From: Piscinibacter sp. XHJ-5
GTDB taxonomy: Bacteria > Pseudomonadota > Gammaproteobacteria > Burkholderiales > Burkholderiaceae_C
Reading direction: 5' to 3'
DNA length: 64,000 bases
Assembly: GCF_029855045.1 (NCBI RefSeq)
Contig: NZ_CP123228.1
Coordinates: 5,580,001 to 5,644,000 of the forward strand
The position numbers were made by a program, and so were the translations under genes. The notes beneath the pieces are model-generated. The model saw nothing but the letters and a program-made list of their open reading frames with translations. It was not told where the DNA came from and did no database searches. Each line of letters opens with the position of its first letter. Within the stretch, counting starts at the first letter, position 1. Of the stretch, positions 15,440-23,946 are shown one piece after another.

Positions 15440-17065
15440 TCAGCGGTGGAGCGGCTGCGCGATGTAGCGCGACACGAGCGGCGGTGCGTCGCCGAGATGG
15501 AATGACATCCGCCGCTCGCGCAGCGCCAGATCGAACGCCGTCATGCGCTCGAAGTGCCGCAGATGCTCGACCCACGATTCGTCGACGAAGTGCTCGATGA
15601 AACGCGCAGGATCCGCCGCGTCGCGGAACAGTCCCCACGACAGCATGCCGTGACGCAGGCGATTGCGCCGCGTCTCCTGCATCACGTCGAGGAATTCGGC
15701 CACACGCGTCGGATCGATGCGGTACTCGATGGTGATGAGCACCGGGCCTTCGTGCGGGTCGACGTCGATCTGGGTGCCTGCCGGCCGCGCGAACTGCGCC
15801 GGAGTGAGGTCCTCGGCGATGCCGGTCTCCACCTGGAACCGCCGCGTCAGCAGCAAACACGCGAACGCGCCGACGGCCGCCGCGACGAGGCTGGTGCGCA
15901 CGCTGGTCCAGGTCGCCACCTGGCCCCAGAGCGCCGCTCCGGCCGCGCTGCTGCCCATCAGCGCCATCTGGTAGATCGACATGCCGCGGGCGCGCACCCA
16001 GTCCGGGAGGGCGAGTTGCGCCGACACGGTGAGCGAATTGGCCGCCGAGATCCACGCGGCCCCGGCGACGACCATCGCGGGCGCCGCCGCCCACACGTTG
16101 GGCGCGACGCTGACGACGAGCATGGCCAAGGCCTGCAGAACCGTGCCCCACGTCACCAGGTCGTCGCGCGACGCCGACGCGCGCAGCCGCGGCAGGAACA
16201 ATGCCGCGGCGATGGCGCCCGCCCCCATGCAGGCCAGCAGCAGCGTGAAGGTGCCGGCGCCACCGCCTTGCAGCCCCTTGGCCACCAGCGGCAGCAGCCC
16301 CATCAGCGCCATCGACTGGAGGAAGAACAGCGCGACGCGCAACAGGATGGCGTGCATGCGGCGCGACTGCCGCACGTACTGGATGCCCACCCGCATGGCA
16401 CCGACGAAACGCTCGCCGGGCAGCGCGCTCACCTTCTGCTGCTCGCGCTTCCAGCGGAAGATGACGAAGGCCGCGACGATGGACAGCACCGCGTTGAGAG
16501 CGAATACATAAGCGCTGCCGGCGCTGGCGATGATCGCGCCCGCCACGATCGGGCCGATGATGCGCGACGCGTTCATCGCGACGCCGTTGAGTGCGAGCGC
16601 CGCGGGCAGGTGGTGGCGCGGCACCAGGCCCGGCACCAGCGCCGCGAACACCGGCCAGCGCATCGCGAGCCCGACCCCGTTGGCGAAGGTGAGCCCTAGC
16701 AGAAGCGGCGCACTCATGGCATCGAGCGACACCACGGCGCAGATCAGCAGCGCCACGGCCGCTACCCAGATCTGCGTGACCATGAAGTACTGGCGTCGGT
16801 CGAGGATGTCGGCGAAGGCCCCGCTGGGCACGCCCAGCAGGAACACTGGCAGCGTGGATGCCGACTGGACCAGCGCCACCATCACCGGCGAAGGGCTGAG
16901 CGTGGTCATCAGCCAGGCCGCGGCCACGTCGTTCATCCACATGCAGGTGTTCGCCGCGACCCAGACGCCCCACAGCATGCGGAACACCGGCTGCTGCAGC
17001 GGCGCCCAGGCGGTCGCCGGCGCGGTCACGACAGGAGCCGGCTCGGCTGCGGAAGGATCGGACAT
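15440..17065 (-). CDS. MFS exporter (EntS/MFS_3 type) with C-terminal alpha-beta barrel domain
   Basis: 541 residues. About residues 20-405 form a 12-helix major facilitator of the MFS_3 type related to EntS (FRMLWGVWVAANTCMWMNDVAAAWLMT, GVPSGAFADILDRRQYF). The last ~110 residues (from about GPVLITIEYRIDPTRVAEFL to the end) are soluble and look like a dimeric alpha-beta barrel/ABM-type monooxygenase domain, including an SWGLFRD segment and FVDESWVEHLRHFERMT. The ATG at 17065 is used because upstream residues show nothing conserved. The substrate is unknown; the family includes siderophore exporters, but no siderophore genes are nearby. Confidence 0.85.
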   Translation of the reverse strand: MSDPSAAEPAPVVTAPATAWAPLQQPVFRMLWGVWVAANTCMWMNDVAAAWLMTTLSPSPVMVALVQSASTLPVFLLGVPSGAFADILDRRQYFMVTQIWVAAVALLICAVVSLDAMSAPLLLGLTFANGVGLAMRWPVFAALVPGLVPRHHLPAALALNGVAMNASRIIGPIVAGAIIASAGSAYVFALNAVLSIVAAFVIFRWKREQQKVSALPGERFVGAMRVGIQYVRQSRRMHAILLRVALFFLQSMALMGLLPLVAKGLQGGGAGTFTLLLACMGAGAIAAALFLPRLRASASRDDLVTWGTVLQALAMLVVSVAPNVWAAAPAMVVAGAAWISAANSLTVSAQLALPDWVRARGMSIYQMALMGSSAAGAALWGQVATWTSVRTSLVAAAVGAFACLLLTRRFQVETGIAEDLTPAQFARPAGTQIDVDPHEGPVLITIEYRIDPTRVAEFLDVMQETRRNRLRHGMLSWGLFRDAADPARFIEHFVDESWVEHLRHFERMTAFDLALRERRMSFHLGDAPPLVSRYIAQPLHR

Positions 17066-17116
17066 GACGGCGAACTTATCACCGGCGCACGACTCGCTCG
17101 GCACGCAATCTCCACA

Positions 17117-17704
17117 ATGCCATCAGACTCGGAAATGACCTCGCACACCCACCGACGCCCCGCGGCCCTTCCCGGCTTCAGCTCACCCGCGGCCGGCTTC
17201 GACGACCCGATGGCGATGCTCGAAGCCTGTCACGACCGGATCCGGCGCAGCCTCGACCTGCTGGGACGGCTGTGCGACCGGGTGAGCGAGGGCCGCATCG
17301 ATGCAGCCGTGCAGGAAGCCGCGGCCGACGTGCTGCGCTACTTCGATCGCGCCGCACCGCACCACCACGAGGACGAGGAACGGCACATCTTCCCGTGCGT
17401 GCTCGCGCACAGCGGCGACCCGGCCCTGCGGGCGGCCGTGCTGCGGCTCCAGGCGGATCACTTGGCGATGGAAGCGCAATGGGCGCAGCTGCGCACGCCG
17501 CTGGCCGCACTGGCGTCGGGGCATGCGGAAGGCTTCGCCGCAGCGCAGCTCGAGGCCGCGCGGCGCTTCATCGGGCTGTATGCCGAGCACACCCGGCTCG
17601 AGGAGGCCCTGGTGTTTCCTGCTGCAGCGGCCGCGCTGGACCAGCCCGCCCTGCAGCGCATCGGCGCAGACATGGCAGAGCGCCGCGGCGCGCCTCGCCC
17701 ATAG
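17117..17704 (+). CDS. Hemerythrin-like domain protein
   Basis: 195 residues, all helical. Candidate di-iron ligands follow the hemerythrin order: CHDRI in helix 1, HHHEDEERHIFP in helix 2 (H and HxxxE), HLAMEAQW in helix 3 and HTRLEEALVFP in helix 4. Such proteins bind O2 or NO or serve redox/iron sensing roles in the cytoplasm. The start could also be the ATG at 17135 (MTSHTHRR). It is divergent from the MFS gene, with only 51 bases between starts. The precise role is unknown. Confidence 0.85.
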   Translation: MPSDSEMTSHTHRRPAALPGFSSPAAGFDDPMAMLEACHDRIRRSLDLLGRLCDRVSEGRIDAAVQEAAADVLRYFDRAAPHHHEDEERHIFPCVLAHSGDPALRAAVLRLQADHLAMEAQWAQLRTPLAALASGHAEGFAAAQLEAARRFIGLYAEHTRLEEALVFPAAAAALDQPALQRIGADMAERRGAPRP

Positions 17705-17744
17705 GCCGTCGGGTGGGCGGCCAGAAACAGCAGGCGACAGAGGG

Positions 17745-18479
17745 CTAAGACGCCAGCTCGATCCGGTTGCGCACGTCGGCCACGCCCCACACCGACCAGG
17801 CGTCCATCTCGGCCATGCGGCGTTCCTCTTCGCGCTGCAGCACACCGGCCAGCGTGACGACGCCGCGCTCGGTCTTGATGCCGATCTGATCGGCATGGAT
17901 CAGTGGATCCATCTCGAGGACAAGGCGGATCGCATCGGCCAGCTCGTCGTCGTTGTCCTCTTCCGCCGGCACGACCTGCAATTGGTTGACGACATGGCGG
18001 CAGCCGGGCGTCCACCACGCGATCGCCTCGATCATGCGCTTGTGCGACAGGCTGATGACCTTGCCGTCCAGCGTGACCACGCCTTCGCCGACGGCGAACG
18101 CGATCTCTCCACTGAGCCAGTCACCGTGGCCTTCCTGCACCATCTCGATACGGCCGCGGTTGTCCTGCCTCAGCGTGCAGTTGCGCAGCTCCGGCTGCTG
18201 CAGCAGTCCGCGAGCGAAAGCGTCGCGAATCTCGCCGTCGCCACGCGGTTCCACCGGGACCAGTCGCAGCGCATCGATGACGCGCTCCATGCCGCTCACG
18301 CGCTGGGCCAGCGCCACGGCGACGCGCTTGGCGGCAATGCTCTCGACGTCGCCTTCCAGCCGAAGCCGGCCGTTGCCGTCATGCACCACGCTGATCGGAA
18401 ACCGGTGCAGATCGACCCGAGGATCGATTTCCAGCGCCGCCTTCACCTCCTTGCTGACATCGCTCTCCTGAGTGGCCAT
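17745..18479 (-). CDS. BON domain protein
   Basis: 244 residues starting MATQESDVSKEVKAALEIDP. At least two and probably three BON-like repeats are visible: GRLRLEGDVESIAAKRVAVALAQRV (first), GVVTLDGKVISLSHKRMIEAIAWW (second) and GVVTLAGVLQREEERRMAE (third), each with the conserved glycine in the beta strand. BON domains bind phospholipid or pack against membranes. No signal peptide is visible, so it may be cytoplasmic and stress-related. The ATG at 18479 starts the conserved region; the frame remains open upstream but is unconserved. Confidence 0.8.
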   Translation of the reverse strand: MATQESDVSKEVKAALEIDPRVDLHRFPISVVHDGNGRLRLEGDVESIAAKRVAVALAQRVSGMERVIDALRLVPVEPRGDGEIRDAFARGLLQQPELRNCTLRQDNRGRIEMVQEGHGDWLSGEIAFAVGEGVVTLDGKVISLSHKRMIEAIAWWTPGCRHVVNQLQVVPAEEDNDDELADAIRLVLEMDPLIHADQIGIKTERGVVTLAGVLQREEERRMAEMDAWSVWGVADVRNRIELAS

Positions 18480-18604
18480 GGACGTCCTCTCGAATGAATG
18501 CCGCTGCGACCGCACCGGTCCTGCAGCCATCATCGCCTCAGCGGTGGCGACGGTCACGCGCGAACCTCGGTCGCGGTGGGGGCATTGGCCCCTAAACTGG
18601 CCGC

Positions 18605-18907
18605 ATGGATTCGTGCACCCATTGCGGCGCCTGCTGCGCGAGCTTTCGCGTCGACTTCGCGCGCGACCAGCTCGACGAGGAAGGCGGCATGGTGCCCGCC
18701 GGCCTCGCGGTCGATGTCACGCAGAGGCTTTGCCGCATGCGCGGCACCGACCATGCCTCGCCGCGCTGCGCCGCCCTCGTCGGCACGGTAGGGACGAAAG
18801 TGCACTGCGCGATCTACGAGTGGCGTCCCTCGCCCTGCCGCGAGTTCGAGCCCGGCAGCCACGCCTGCGTGCGGGCGCAGGCGCGACACGGGGTGGCCCC
18901 GGTCTGA
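18605..18907 (+). CDS. YkgJ family cysteine-cluster protein
   Basis: 100 residues opening with MDSCTHCGACCASFRVDFARD, the conserved CxxCGxCC cluster of the YkgJ/UPF0153 family, with later cysteines in CRMRG, RCAAL, HCAIYEWRPSPCREF and HACVR. The cluster is expected to bind zinc or an Fe-S cluster. It is divergent from the BON gene and followed by a DUF1761 gene 59 bases downstream. Function of the family is not established. Confidence 0.85.
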   Translation: MDSCTHCGACCASFRVDFARDQLDEEGGMVPAGLAVDVTQRLCRMRGTDHASPRCAALVGTVGTKVHCAIYEWRPSPCREFEPGSHACVRAQARHGVAPV

Positions 18908-18966
18908 GCTCGCGACCCGCCCGCCGCGACGACAATTGCAGGGACATTCATTCGGGAGGGGATACC

Positions 18967-19347
18967 GTGAACCTGGGAGCCGTGTTGCTGGCCGCCGCCT
19001 CCAGCTTCGTGCTGGGCGGCCTCTGGTATTCGCCGCTGCTTTTCGGGCGCCTGTGGAATGCCGAGAACGGTGGTGTCGAGCAGACCGGCCATCCGGCCAG
19101 GGTGTTCGGCATCAGCTTCGTCTTCTCGCTCGTCGCTGCAGCCGCCTTCGCTTTCTGGCTCGGCCCCCGACCGCCGCTCGCAAGCGCGCTGCAGACAGGC
19201 TTGCTCGCGGGACTGGGTCTGGTCGCTACTAGCTTCGGCATCAACTACCAGTTCGCGCAGCGTTCATTCAAGCTGTGGCTCATCGACGGTGGCTATCACA
19301 GCGTGCAGTTCCTGCTGTTCGGCCTGGTCTTCGGCCTGTGGCACTGA
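18967..19347 (+). CDS. DUF1761 membrane protein
   Basis: 126 residues from a GTG start at 18967, preceded by GGGAGGGG as ribosome-binding site. Four hydrophobic segments are evident (LGAVLLAAASSFVLGGLWYSP; VFGISFVFSLVAAAAFAFWLG; a third near ALQTGLLAGLGLVAT; a last near SVQFLLFGLVFGL). The LGGLWYSPLLFGRLW and ..LWLIDGGYH.. patterns fit DUF1761, an integral membrane family without known function. No ATG is available in frame near the conserved N-terminus, which supports the GTG. Confidence 0.8.
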   Translation: MNLGAVLLAAASSFVLGGLWYSPLLFGRLWNAENGGVEQTGHPARVFGISFVFSLVAAAAFAFWLGPRPPLASALQTGLLAGLGLVATSFGINYQFAQRSFKLWLIDGGYHSVQFLLFGLVFGLWH

Positions 19348-19366
19348 ACACGCCCAAACTTCATCC

Positions 19367-19714
19367 ATGCGCAACACGATCATCCTCTTGCTCCTGCTCG
19401 GCAGCAGCGTTGCCCACGCCCTCACCGTCGACGCCAAGGCGCTCGCGCGCTTCGACGTGAGCTATGCGAAATGCGAGGCGCAGTACCCGCAGATGCGCGG
19501 CCGCCGCGACGAGGCCTACCTCGGCCTGTGGCGCCTGAAGGCCGACGCCAACCACCGTGCGCAGCTGAACGCCGCCCGCAAGCGGCCCGAGTACCGCCAG
19601 GAGCGCGAGCGCGCGCTGCACCCGACGGCTGCGAGCGCCCCCGCGAGCCCGCTCGAGCACCAGTGCCAGGCGCTGTGGACGGAAACCCAGCGATCGAGTC
19701 CACCGGCGAAGTGA
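19367..19714 (+). CDS. Small exported protein of unknown function
   Basis: 115 residues. MRNTIILLLLLGSSVAHALTV is a clear signal peptide with a probable cleavage after AHA (around residue 18). The mature part is charged, with two cysteines (in YAKCEAQYPQM and EHQCQALW) that could form a disulphide, and arginine-rich helices between. I do not recognise a family. It starts 19 bases after the DUF1761 stop and may share its transcript. The ATG at 19367 is required for the signal peptide. Confidence 0.65.
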   Translation: MRNTIILLLLLGSSVAHALTVDAKALARFDVSYAKCEAQYPQMRGRRDEAYLGLWRLKADANHRAQLNAARKRPEYRQERERALHPTAASAPASPLEHQCQALWTETQRSSPPAK

Positions 19715-19790
19715 TCGGTCGCGGCGGGCGCCGCCGTCAGGCACGTCGTTCGCTACGCAATCGGCAGACGCGTCAATCGAAGGACTCCCG

Positions 19791-20165
19791 ATGGCCCTGC
19801 CCCATGCCCAACCGGGCCAGCCGATCGACATCAGCCCGCTCGGTCCCGGCCTGGCCCACGCCGCTTCGCACGCGATCCTGAAGACCCAGGCGCTGGAGCT
19901 GATGCGCATCGTGCTGAAGCGCGGCGCCGAGCTGCCGGCGCACAGCGTGTACGGCGAATGCACGCTGCTGTGCCTGGAAGGCGCCGTCACCATTCAGGCA
20001 GAGGGCACTTCGTGCGAGCTGCGGCCGAACCACATCGTGCTGCTCCCCGCGCTGCAGATGCACGCGGTGCGGGCGCTGGAGGACGCGTCGCTGCTGCTGA
20101 CGATCCAGCTGCCCCCGGGGCTGCCGGGAAGCCAGTCGTCCACCACTTCGAAGGAGCTGCCATGA
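19791..20165 (+). CDS. Cupin domain protein
   Basis: 124 residues with one cupin-type barrel: MRIVLKRGAELPAHSVYGECTLLCLEG forms motif 1 (with one histidine where two are typical) and LRPNHIVLLPALQMHAVRALED resembles motif 2. The reduced set of metal-binding histidines leaves it uncertain whether a metal is bound. Its stop overlaps the start of the next gene (ATGA at 20162), so the two are coupled. No specific substrate can be named. Confidence 0.75.
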   Translation: MALPHAQPGQPIDISPLGPGLAHAASHAILKTQALELMRIVLKRGAELPAHSVYGECTLLCLEGAVTIQAEGTSCELRPNHIVLLPALQMHAVRALEDASLLLTIQLPPGLPGSQSSTTSKELP

Positions 20166-20705
20166 GCGAAGACAAACCGCATGCCAAGGGCGAGCGCAGG
20201 CAGGACATCGTCAATGACCCGGCAAAGGAAAAGGCCGCCACCCACGCGCTCGGCGCGACGGCCGGCGCGACCTCGGGTGCGGTGATAGGCGCGGTCGCCG
20301 GCATGGCGGCCGGACCGGTCGGCAGCCTGGCCGGCGCCGTGGGCGGGGCAGTGCTCGGCGGTTCGATGGGCGCGGCCACCGGCACGACCGGACCGTCGAC
20401 CATCGACACCTCCGAGCAGGAAGCCTACTGGCGCGAACCATGCCGGCCGGCCGTATGTGGCCACGGGCATGGAGTACGACGACTACGAGCCGGCGTACCG
20501 CTACGGCGCGCAGTCGTACGGCCGCACCGGACCGCGCGACTGGGACGAGGTCGAACCGGAGCTGGGCAGCGGATGGGACGCTGTAAAGGCCGGCTCGCGC
20601 CTCGGCTGGGAAGACGCCAAGCACGCCGTGCGCGACGCATGGGACCGGATGCGCGACGCGGCCGAGCGAATCGTTCCGGGCGATTCGGACCGCGACGGCC
20701 GCTGA
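20162..20705 (+). pseudogene. Frameshifted glycine-rich protein gene (hypothetical)
   Basis: The reading frame from 20162 (MSEDKPHAKGERRQDIVNDP) has a Gly/Ala-rich hydrophobic stretch resembling a glycine-zipper segment (ATAGATSGAVIGAVAGMAAG) and reaches EQEAYWRE at about 20433. From there the sequence continues sensibly only in another frame: RPYVATGMEYDDYEPAYRYG through WDEVEPELGSGWDAV to the TGA at 20703-20705. Joining the two gives a protein of about 180 residues. A two-base loss (for example GAGAAC to GAAC, which would restore YWRENHAGRPYV) or a one-base gain near 20434-20440 would explain it. It could be real decay, programmed slippage or a sequencing error. Confidence 0.7.
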
Positions 20706-20742
20706 ACCGTGCAGGTGGCGGGACCGAAAGGGCAGGCTGAAG

Positions 20743-23700
20743 CTACGCCGGCGCGCTGCGCCGGAACACCAGTCGCACCCCGCGCATCAGCAGCCGCCAC
20801 ACCCACCGCAGCACCAGCAAGGTCGCGATCGCCTCGAGCAGCGTCAGGACGAACGCGACCGCGACGTTCCACCGCTCGGCGCGGCGTCGCGCCTTGGCCA
20901 GCGCGCGGTCGCGGGCAATCTCGATGCTGTCGTAGAAGCTCGGAATCACCAGCAGCGTCAGCAGCGTGGAGGTGATGGTGCCGCCGATGATGGCCACGGC
21001 CATCGGCCGGTAGAACTCGCCGCCTTCGCCGACGCCGATGGCCACCGGCAGCATGCCGGCAATCAGCGCAAAGGTGGTCATCAGGATGGGCCGCAGCCGC
21101 TTGCGGCCGGCTGCCATCAGTGCGTCTTCGCGCGGCATCCCGGCTGCCTCGCCGACCCGCGCCGCATCCAGCAGCAGGATGGCGTTCTTGGCCACCAGGC
21201 CGACCAACATGATGATCCCGATGAAGCTCATCAGGTTGAGAGTGGACCCGGTGACCAGCAGCGCGAGCACGACGCCGATCAGGCTCAACGGAAGCGAGAT
21301 CATCACGGGCAGCGGCGCGGTGAACGAGCCGAACTGCATCACGAGGATGAGGTACATCAGCGCGATGCCCATCACCAAGGCGATGCCCATCTCGGTGAAC
21401 ACCACCTGCTGGTCCTTGGACGCGCCGGCCAGCTCGAGCCCGTAGCCGGGCGGGAAGTCCATCTTCTTCGCCAGCTCCAGGGCCTGCGCGGTCACCTCGC
21501 CGGGCGAGCGCCCCTGCACGTTGGCCGACACGGCGATCATCCGCTTGCCTTCGGCGTGCTGAATCTGCGACGGCCCCTTGCCCATGGTGACGGTGGCGAT
21601 CTGGTCGAGCGGCACCACCATGCCGTTGGTACCGCTCACCGCGATCGGCAGGCGCTCGATGTTGCTGGCATCGACACGGTCCTCCGGATGAAGCCGCACC
21701 GCGACGTCGCGCGACTCGCCCGTGGGATCGACCCAATCTCCCACCTCGACGCCGGCGAAAGCGACACGCAGCGCCTGTGCGGCGTCGTTGGCCGAGATGC
21801 CCAGCGAATTGGCCAGCCCACGGTCCAGCTCGATCTTGAGCTCGTTCTGCGGATCCTGTTCCGATAGGCCCACGTCGACCGCGCCGGGCACCTTGCGCAG
21901 CTTCTCCATGAATTCGTTGGTGATGGCCAGCAGCCGCCGCGAATCGGTACCCGAGAAGCGGATCTGCACCGGCTTCTGGACCCCGTTGTTCAGGTCGTCG
22001 AGCACGGTGTACTCGGCGCCCACCAGTCGGGCCGTCAGCGTGCGCAGCTCGGCCGCAATCTGGGCCGCCGAACGCTTGCGCTCGGTGCTCTTGCCGATGT
22101 CGACATAGATGCGGCCGCCGCCCGGGTTGACGTTGCTGTTGGTGGCCTTGGTCTCGGCCATCGTGCGCGCCAGCGCAGCCGCGCTTTCGAGCTTGAGCCG
22201 GCTGTATTCGAGGCTGCTGCTCGACGGCGTGCGCACCTCGATCGCCAGCACGCCGTTGTCCGACTGCGGCAGGAAGCTCGAGCCCCCGAAGTTGGCCTGC
22301 AGCACGATCGCCAGCACGAAGCTGCCGAAGCCGAAGAACCACATCCACACGCGGTGGTGCAGCGCCCATGCGATGAGCCTCCCGTAGCGATCGGCTTGGT
22401 GGTCGAACCACGCGTTGAAGCGGCCCAGCAGCCGGCTGACGGCGGCCTTCTGCGCCTGATGGTGTCCCGGAGGATCGCCCCAGTAGGCGGACAGCATCGG
22501 GTCGAGGGTGAAGCTGATGAACAGGCTGACCAGCACCGAGGCCACCACCGTGAGCGCGAACGGACGGAACCATTCGCCGGACACGCCGGGCATGAACGCG
22601 ACCGGCACGAACACCGCGACGATCGAGAAGGTGGTCGCGGCCACGGCCAGCCCGATCTCGGCGGTGCCGTTCAGCGCCGCGGTGCGCCGGTCGGCGCCCT
22701 GCTCCATGTGGCGCACGATGTTCTCGCGCACGACGATCGCGTCGTCGATCAGCACGCCGATCGCCAGCGAAAGTCCGAGCAGGCTCATGAAGTTCAGGGT
22801 GAAACCGCACAGCCAGACCGCGATGAAGGCGGCGATCACCGAGGTGGGCAGGCTCAGGGCGGTGATCAGCGTGGAGCGCCACGAGTTGAGGAAGATGTAG
22901 ACGACGAAGATCGTGAGGCCGGCGCCGAACACCAGCGCGTGCACCACGTTGTTCAGGCTGCTCTGCGCATCCTCGCCGCCGTCTTCGGTGATCTCGAGCT
23001 TGGTGCCTTCGGGCAGTTCCTTGTTGATCTCGGCGACGAGCTGGCGCGCCTCCTTGGCCACCGACACCGTGCTCGCGTCACGCGAGCGCGTGATCGAGAT
23101 GCCGACATTGGGCCGCGCGTTGCGCACCGAGAAGCCGCTCAGCTCGGCGAAGCCGTCCTTCGTCGACGCCACCTGCCCGAGGCGAACCACTTCGTTGCCG
23201 CGCCGGCGGATGACGATCTGCTCGAACTCCGCCGGCGACTCGATGCGGCCCACGAGCCGGATGCTCTGGTCCTCCAGGCTGCCGCGCACCTTGCCGACGG
23301 GCGCCGTCGCGTTCTGGTTACGCAGCGCGTTGACCACTTCGGTGACCGAGACGCCGTACTCGCGCAGCTTCTCGGCGCGCAGCAGCACGCTCAGCTCCCG
23401 GTGCAGCGCGCCATTCACGTTGACCACGGCCACGCCCGAGATGGCGCGGAAGCGGTCGGCCAGCCGGTCTTCGGCGAACTGCGAGATTTCGGCATGGCTT
23501 TGCCGCGTCGACGACAGCGCGAGCTGCATGATGGGCCGCGCCGACGGGTCGACGCGCTGCAGCACGGGCTCGCGCATCTCGGTGGGCAGCTTGTGGCGCA
23601 CCGTGCCGATCGCGTTGCGCACCTCGTCGGCGGCCTCGATCATGTTCTTCTCGAAGTTGAAGATCATGAAGATGCGCGCCTGGCCCTCGCTCGCCGTGGA

Positions 23701-23943
23701 GCGGACTTCGCTGACGCCGGAGATGCTTTGCAGCGCCTTCTCGATGCGGTTGACGAGCTCGCGCTCCACCGTGTCGGGCGACGCGCCGGGGTACGTGATG
23801 TTCACGACCAGCATCGGCTGCTCGACATCCGGGATCTGGTTGACGCGCAGCTTCTTGAGCGCCAGCAGGCCCAGCGCCATGAGCGCGATGATGATGACGA
23901 TCGTGGCGACCGGCCGCTTGATGCTGAAGTTCGAGAGGAACAT
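20743..23943 (-). CDS. RND efflux permease (HAE1/AcrB-type)
   Basis: 1066 residues, full length for a hydrophobe/amphiphile RND pump. It starts MFLSNFSIKRPVATIVIIIALMALGLLALKKLRVNQIPDVEQP, the usual first helix and porter-domain entry, and carries the proton-relay LSLAIGVLIDDAIVVRENIVRHME (paired Asp) in TM4. Two large periplasmic loops and twelve helices are present. The adaptor gene is 3 bases upstream. It would export amphiphilic compounds across the envelope, but no outer-membrane channel gene or local repressor is present in this window, so substrate and control are open. Confidence 0.93.
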   Translation of the reverse strand: MFLSNFSIKRPVATIVIIIALMALGLLALKKLRVNQIPDVEQPMLVVNITYPGASPDTVERELVNRIEKALQSISGVSEVRSTASEGQARIFMIFNFEKNMIEAADEVRNAIGTVRHKLPTEMREPVLQRVDPSARPIMQLALSSTRQSHAEISQFAEDRLADRFRAISGVAVVNVNGALHRELSVLLRAEKLREYGVSVTEVVNALRNQNATAPVGKVRGSLEDQSIRLVGRIESPAEFEQIVIRRRGNEVVRLGQVASTKDGFAELSGFSVRNARPNVGISITRSRDASTVSVAKEARQLVAEINKELPEGTKLEITEDGGEDAQSSLNNVVHALVFGAGLTIFVVYIFLNSWRSTLITALSLPTSVIAAFIAVWLCGFTLNFMSLLGLSLAIGVLIDDAIVVRENIVRHMEQGADRRTAALNGTAEIGLAVAATTFSIVAVFVPVAFMPGVSGEWFRPFALTVVASVLVSLFISFTLDPMLSAYWGDPPGHHQAQKAAVSRLLGRFNAWFDHQADRYGRLIAWALHHRVWMWFFGFGSFVLAIVLQANFGGSSFLPQSDNGVLAIEVRTPSSSSLEYSRLKLESAAALARTMAETKATNSNVNPGGGRIYVDIGKSTERKRSAAQIAAELRTLTARLVGAEYTVLDDLNNGVQKPVQIRFSGTDSRRLLAITNEFMEKLRKVPGAVDVGLSEQDPQNELKIELDRGLANSLGISANDAAQALRVAFAGVEVGDWVDPTGESRDVAVRLHPEDRVDASNIERLPIAVSGTNGMVVPLDQIATVTMGKGPSQIQHAEGKRMIAVSANVQGRSPGEVTAQALELAKKMDFPPGYGLELAGASKDQQVVFTEMGIALVMGIALMYLILVMQFGSFTAPLPVMISLPLSLIGVVLALLVTGSTLNLMSFIGIIMLVGLVAKNAILLLDAARVGEAAGMPREDALMAAGRKRLRPILMTTFALIAGMLPVAIGVGEGGEFYRPMAVAIIGGTITSTLLTLLVIPSFYDSIEIARDRALAKARRRAERWNVAVAFVLTLLEAIATLLVLRWVWRLLMRGVRLVFRRSAPA

Positions 23944-23946
23944 CGC

